DNA of 64,000 bases, taken from CAVXHQ01 sp963789535. Its GTDB lineage: Bacteria; Pseudomonadota; Alphaproteobacteria; Rhodobacterales; Rhodobacteraceae. The stretch is taken from contig CAWBKU010000004.1 of NCBI GenBank assembly GCA_963789535.1, positions 806,001 through 870,000 on the forward strand, given 5' to 3'. Within the stretch, counting starts at the first letter, position 1. Each line of letters begins with the position of its first letter. A program made the translations under genes and the position numbers. The notes under the pieces are model-generated. The model searched no databases. It saw nothing but the letters and a program-made list of their open reading frames with translations, and was not told where the DNA came from. Below are positions 61,721-64,000 of the stretch, one piece after another.

Positions 61721-61822
61721 ATACGGTCTAGATGTCTTTTATTAACTCTCTACTAATGCAGAGGTTCACCGCAATCCAGCCGATTTCAGTGCTTTCACGC
61801 ACATGCGATAGGGTGTAACGGA

Positions 61823-62860
61823 TCAGACGTGCAGCGATGCAAGGAGGGCGGCCATATCCCCGGGCATTGGCGCTTCGAAACTCAGCGCCTCGTGCGTTCC
61901 GGGATGCACAAACCCCAGCGTCGCCGCGTGCAGCGCCTGACGCGGGAACGCCAGAGCCGCCGCCTGCCCCGCCTCGCCGACCGACAGGGCCGAGAGCTTG
62001 CGCCGTCCGCCATAGGTCGCGTCCCCCAGAAGCCCGTGCCCGCAATGCGCCAGATGCACCCGGATCTGGTGCGTGCGTCCCGTCTCGAGCCAGCATTCGA
62101 GCAACGCGGCGGCGGGCGGCGTGCCCCCCAGTCCGCCCAGCCGCTCGACGATGCGCGCCCGCGTGACGGCGTGGCGACCGCCATGGAACGACACCGCCTG
62201 ACGCTGCCGGTCGGTCCTGTGACGTGCCAGATGGGTCTGGATCTTCAGGATATTTCCCGGCTCGAAACTCGTGCCCTTGATGCCGTGCAGCCGCGGATCG
62301 GCCGGATCGGGGACGCCATGACAGATCGCCAGATACCGCCGCTCGACGGTGTGGGCCGCGAACTGATCAGCGAGGCCGTGATGCGCGCGGTCGGTCTTGG
62401 CAACGACGAGGAGGCCGGTCGTGTCCTTGTCGATCCGGTGCACGATCCCCGGGCGCCGCTCGCCGCCGACGCCCGATAACCCCGCGCCGCAATGGTGGAT
62501 GAGCGCGTTGACAAGGGTGCCGCGCGCCGAGCCGGGGGCGGGATGCACCACCATGCCCGCCGGTTTGTTCAGGACGATGAGGTCGTCGTCCTCGTGGACG
62601 ATGACGAGGGGGATGTCCTCGCCGGCCATGTCGCTTTCGACCGCCTCCTCGACCGTGATCTCGATCATGTCGCCCGCCCCCACCTCAGCGCGCGGCGCGG
62701 TGACGACGGCGCCGTTCAGCTGCACGGCCCCCGCCCCGAGGAGCCGCGCAAGGCGCGACCGGCTGAGCGCAGCGTCCTCCGGCACGTCGCGCGCCAGCGC
62801 CTTGTCGAGCCGCGCGGGCGGGCTCTCGCCGATCTGGAAGCGGACGGTGCGGCGTGGCAT
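61823..62860 (-). CDS. rluD: 23S rRNA pseudouridine synthase, RluD type
   Basis: A 345-residue pseudouridine synthase. An S4 RNA-binding domain (residues about 14-60, RLDKALARDVPEDAALSRSR) precedes the catalytic domain with VLNKPAGMVVHPAPGSARGT and the active-site Asp in PGIVHRIDKDTTGLLVVAKT (D144), then ETGRTHQIRVHLAHCGHGLL. RluD modifies helix 69 of 23S rRNA (positions 1911, 1915, 1917 in E. coli), inferred here by homology. RpoH lies downstream on the same strand; linkage of rluD and rpoH is common in this group. Confidence 0.93.
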   Translation of the reverse strand: MPRRTVRFQIGESPPARLDKALARDVPEDAALSRSRLARLLGAGAVQLNGAVVTAPRAEVGAGDMIEITVEEAVESDMAGEDIPLVIVHEDDDLIVLNKPAGMVVHPAPGSARGTLVNALIHHCGAGLSGVGGERRPGIVHRIDKDTTGLLVVAKTDRAHHGLADQFAAHTVERRYLAICHGVPDPADPRLHGIKGTSFEPGNILKIQTHLARHRTDRQRQAVSFHGGRHAVTRARIVERLGGLGGTPPAAALLECWLETGRTHQIRVHLAHCGHGLLGDATYGGRRKLSALSVGEAGQAAALAFPRQALHAATLGFVHPGTHEALSFEAPMPGDMAALLASLHV

Positions 62861-63063
62861 TTGGGCGAACCTTGGCGAACGGGGGCAACGGACGCTCTCC
62901 TATCGTGCTCCCTTCCCGCTGTCACGGGATGCCGCACCGCAGCGACGAAGGTCTTTGACCGCGCCGCCCCACAATGCAACGGTGCCGACCGGTGCCGCGA
63001 CTCGAAAGCGGCCGGGCACGGCGGAAGGACCGCCGACCGCAAATTCCTTGGGAGGAAACGAAG

Positions 63064-64000
63064 ATGACGAAACTGATCCGCACGCTGGCCACCAGCGTCG
63101 CCCTGACATTTGCCGGAGGCTCCGCCTTTGCCGTCGAGTGCATCGCGCCGGCCGATCCCGGCGGCGGCTGGGATTTCACCTGCCGTCAGATCGGCAAGCT
63201 GCTCTACGACCTCGACCTCGTCGACACGCCCGTCGTCATCACCAACCTCGCCGGTGCCGGCGGCGGTCTGGCCTATTCCACCGTCGTGAACGAGCGCAAC
63301 GACGATCCCGAACTGATCATCGCGGCCTCTTCGGCGACGACCACGCGCCTTGCGCAGAACGCCTTCGGCGGCGCGACCGCCGATCAGGTCCGCTTCGTCG
63401 GTGCCATCGGTGCCGATCCGGGCGTCATCGTCGTTGCCGCCGACAGCCCCTATCAGTCGCTGACCGATCTCGTCGACGCGATCCTTGCCGACCCGACCTC
63501 GGTCGCCTTCGCGGGCGGCTCTGCGGTCGGCGGCTTCGACCACCTCAAGCCCCTGCAGGTGCTGACCGCCGCGGGCCTCGAGGATATCACGCAGGTGCGC
63601 TACATCGGCGTCGACGGCGGCGCCGAGGCGATCACCCAGACGATCGGCGGGTTCACCCAGGCGATGACCGGCGACATGTCCGAGATCGTGGGTTTCCTCG
63701 AATCGGGCGACATCCGCGTCCTCGCCGTTCTGACCGACGAACGGGTGCCGGGGTTCGAGGATATCCCGACCGCCGTCGAGCAGGGCTATGACGTCGTCGC
63801 CGTCAACTGGCGCGGCCTCTACGTGCCCGGCGACATCACGGACGAACAATTCGACGTCTGGGCCACCCGCCTTCAGGCCGTGGCCGACAGCGAGGAGTGG
63901 CAGACCATCATGGCCGAGAACGGTCTGGCGCCGTTCACCCGCGTCGGCGGCGATTTCCAGTCCTATATCGACGACGTGATCGTGCAGACCGAGGAGCTGA
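63064..64000 (+). CDS. tctC: Tripartite tricarboxylate transporter substrate-binding protein (TctC/Bug), 3' end cut by window
   Basis: At least 312 residues; the gene runs off the window. A signal peptide (LATSVALTFAGGSAFAVECI) is followed by the Bug-family pattern: APADPGGGWDFTCRQIGKLL, TNLAGAGGGLAYSTVVNERN, VAFAGGSAVGGFDHLKPL and GVDGGAEAITQTIGGFTQAM. These periplasmic proteins bind carboxylates for the TctAB permease, whose genes would be expected just beyond the window. GGGAGG precedes ATG 63064. The gene symbol is by family. Confidence 0.9.
   Translation, partial: MTKLIRTLATSVALTFAGGSAFAVECIAPADPGGGWDFTCRQIGKLLYDLDLVDTPVVITNLAGAGGGLAYSTVVNERNDDPELIIAASSATTTRLAQNAFGGATADQVRFVGAIGADPGVIVVAADSPYQSLTDLVDAILADPTSVAFAGGSAVGGFDHLKPLQVLTAAGLEDITQVRYIGVDGGAEAITQTIGGFTQAMTGDMSEIVGFLESGDIRVLAVLTDERVPGFEDIPTAVEQGYDVVAVNWRGLYVPGDITDEQFDVWATRLQAVADSEEWQTIMAENGLAPFTRVGGDFQSYIDDVIVQTEEL

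Noticed and set aside
61741..61756. CtrA-like TTAA-N7-CTAA between rluD and rpoH
   Set aside because: One mismatch in an AT-rich patch; rpoH is not an expected CtrA target and the match is weak.

Overview
This is a GC-rich chromosomal window from an alphaproteobacterium, almost certainly a member of the Rhodobacteraceae/Roseobacter group. The support is a methylsuccinyl-CoA dehydrogenase of the ethylmalonyl-CoA pathway, the MipZ division-site ATPase, an RpoH-type sigma factor, CtrA-like TTAA-N7-TTAA sites, the pdxJ-acpS-lepB-rnc-era-recO order, and the tandem def/def-like/fmt arrangement. The window opens inside the 3' end of tuf and closes inside a TctC-type solute-binding protein gene. I saw no phage, insertion sequence, CRISPR array or defence island; it is mostly core genome with a few accessory points.

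Layout. 0-3 kb: tuf end, a TauE/SafE permease and mcd. 3-15 kb: a leftward housekeeping block (secreted protein, MFS transporter, recO, DUF1491, era, rnc, lepB, acpS, an unknown lower-GC gene, pdxJ, DUF2062, rsh, rpoZ, folK). 15-22 kb: NYN-domain protein, PhyH-like dioxygenase, ispH, LysE exporter and rnhA rightward; fmt, a deformylase-like protein with an altered active site and def leftward; then a PatB/MalY-type lyase. 22-35 kb: cobalamin synthesis (leftward cobM, a cbiG-cobJ fusion, cobI, cobL, cobH, cbiX and a small His-containing membrane protein; rightward DUF1636, cobC, cbiB), interrupted by a glutathionyl-hydroquinone reductase, a secreted protein and a degenerate receiver protein. 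35-41 kb: rhlE, mipZ, small proteins, a lytic transglycosylase, tRNA-Leu(UAA) and a CaiB/BaiF protein. 41-50.4 kb: a compact Tad (Flp pilus) locus with a divergent LuxR-family regulator and prepilin peptidase. 50.4-64 kb: glgX, kynU, a stand-alone Lrp/AsnC ligand domain, an exonuclease/ATP-dependent ligase pair, pepF, GNAT, Gfo/Idh, rpoH, rluD and tctC.

The strongest unexplained signals are these. Five reading-frame breaks fall within about 6.5 kb of the Tad locus and one more in era; all have the sign of a one-base insertion, so assembly error is the leading explanation. Two families of short palindromic intergenic repeats occur. A 30-bp promoter-bearing tandem duplication precedes rpoZ. A perfect CtrA box lies upstream of a receiver protein that lacks its phosphoacceptor aspartate. 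CbiX carries a very long His-rich, Cys-containing tail. A lower-GC membrane/coiled-coil gene of unknown function is translationally coupled between pdxJ and acpS. Nothing here is convincing as a wholly new multi-gene system.
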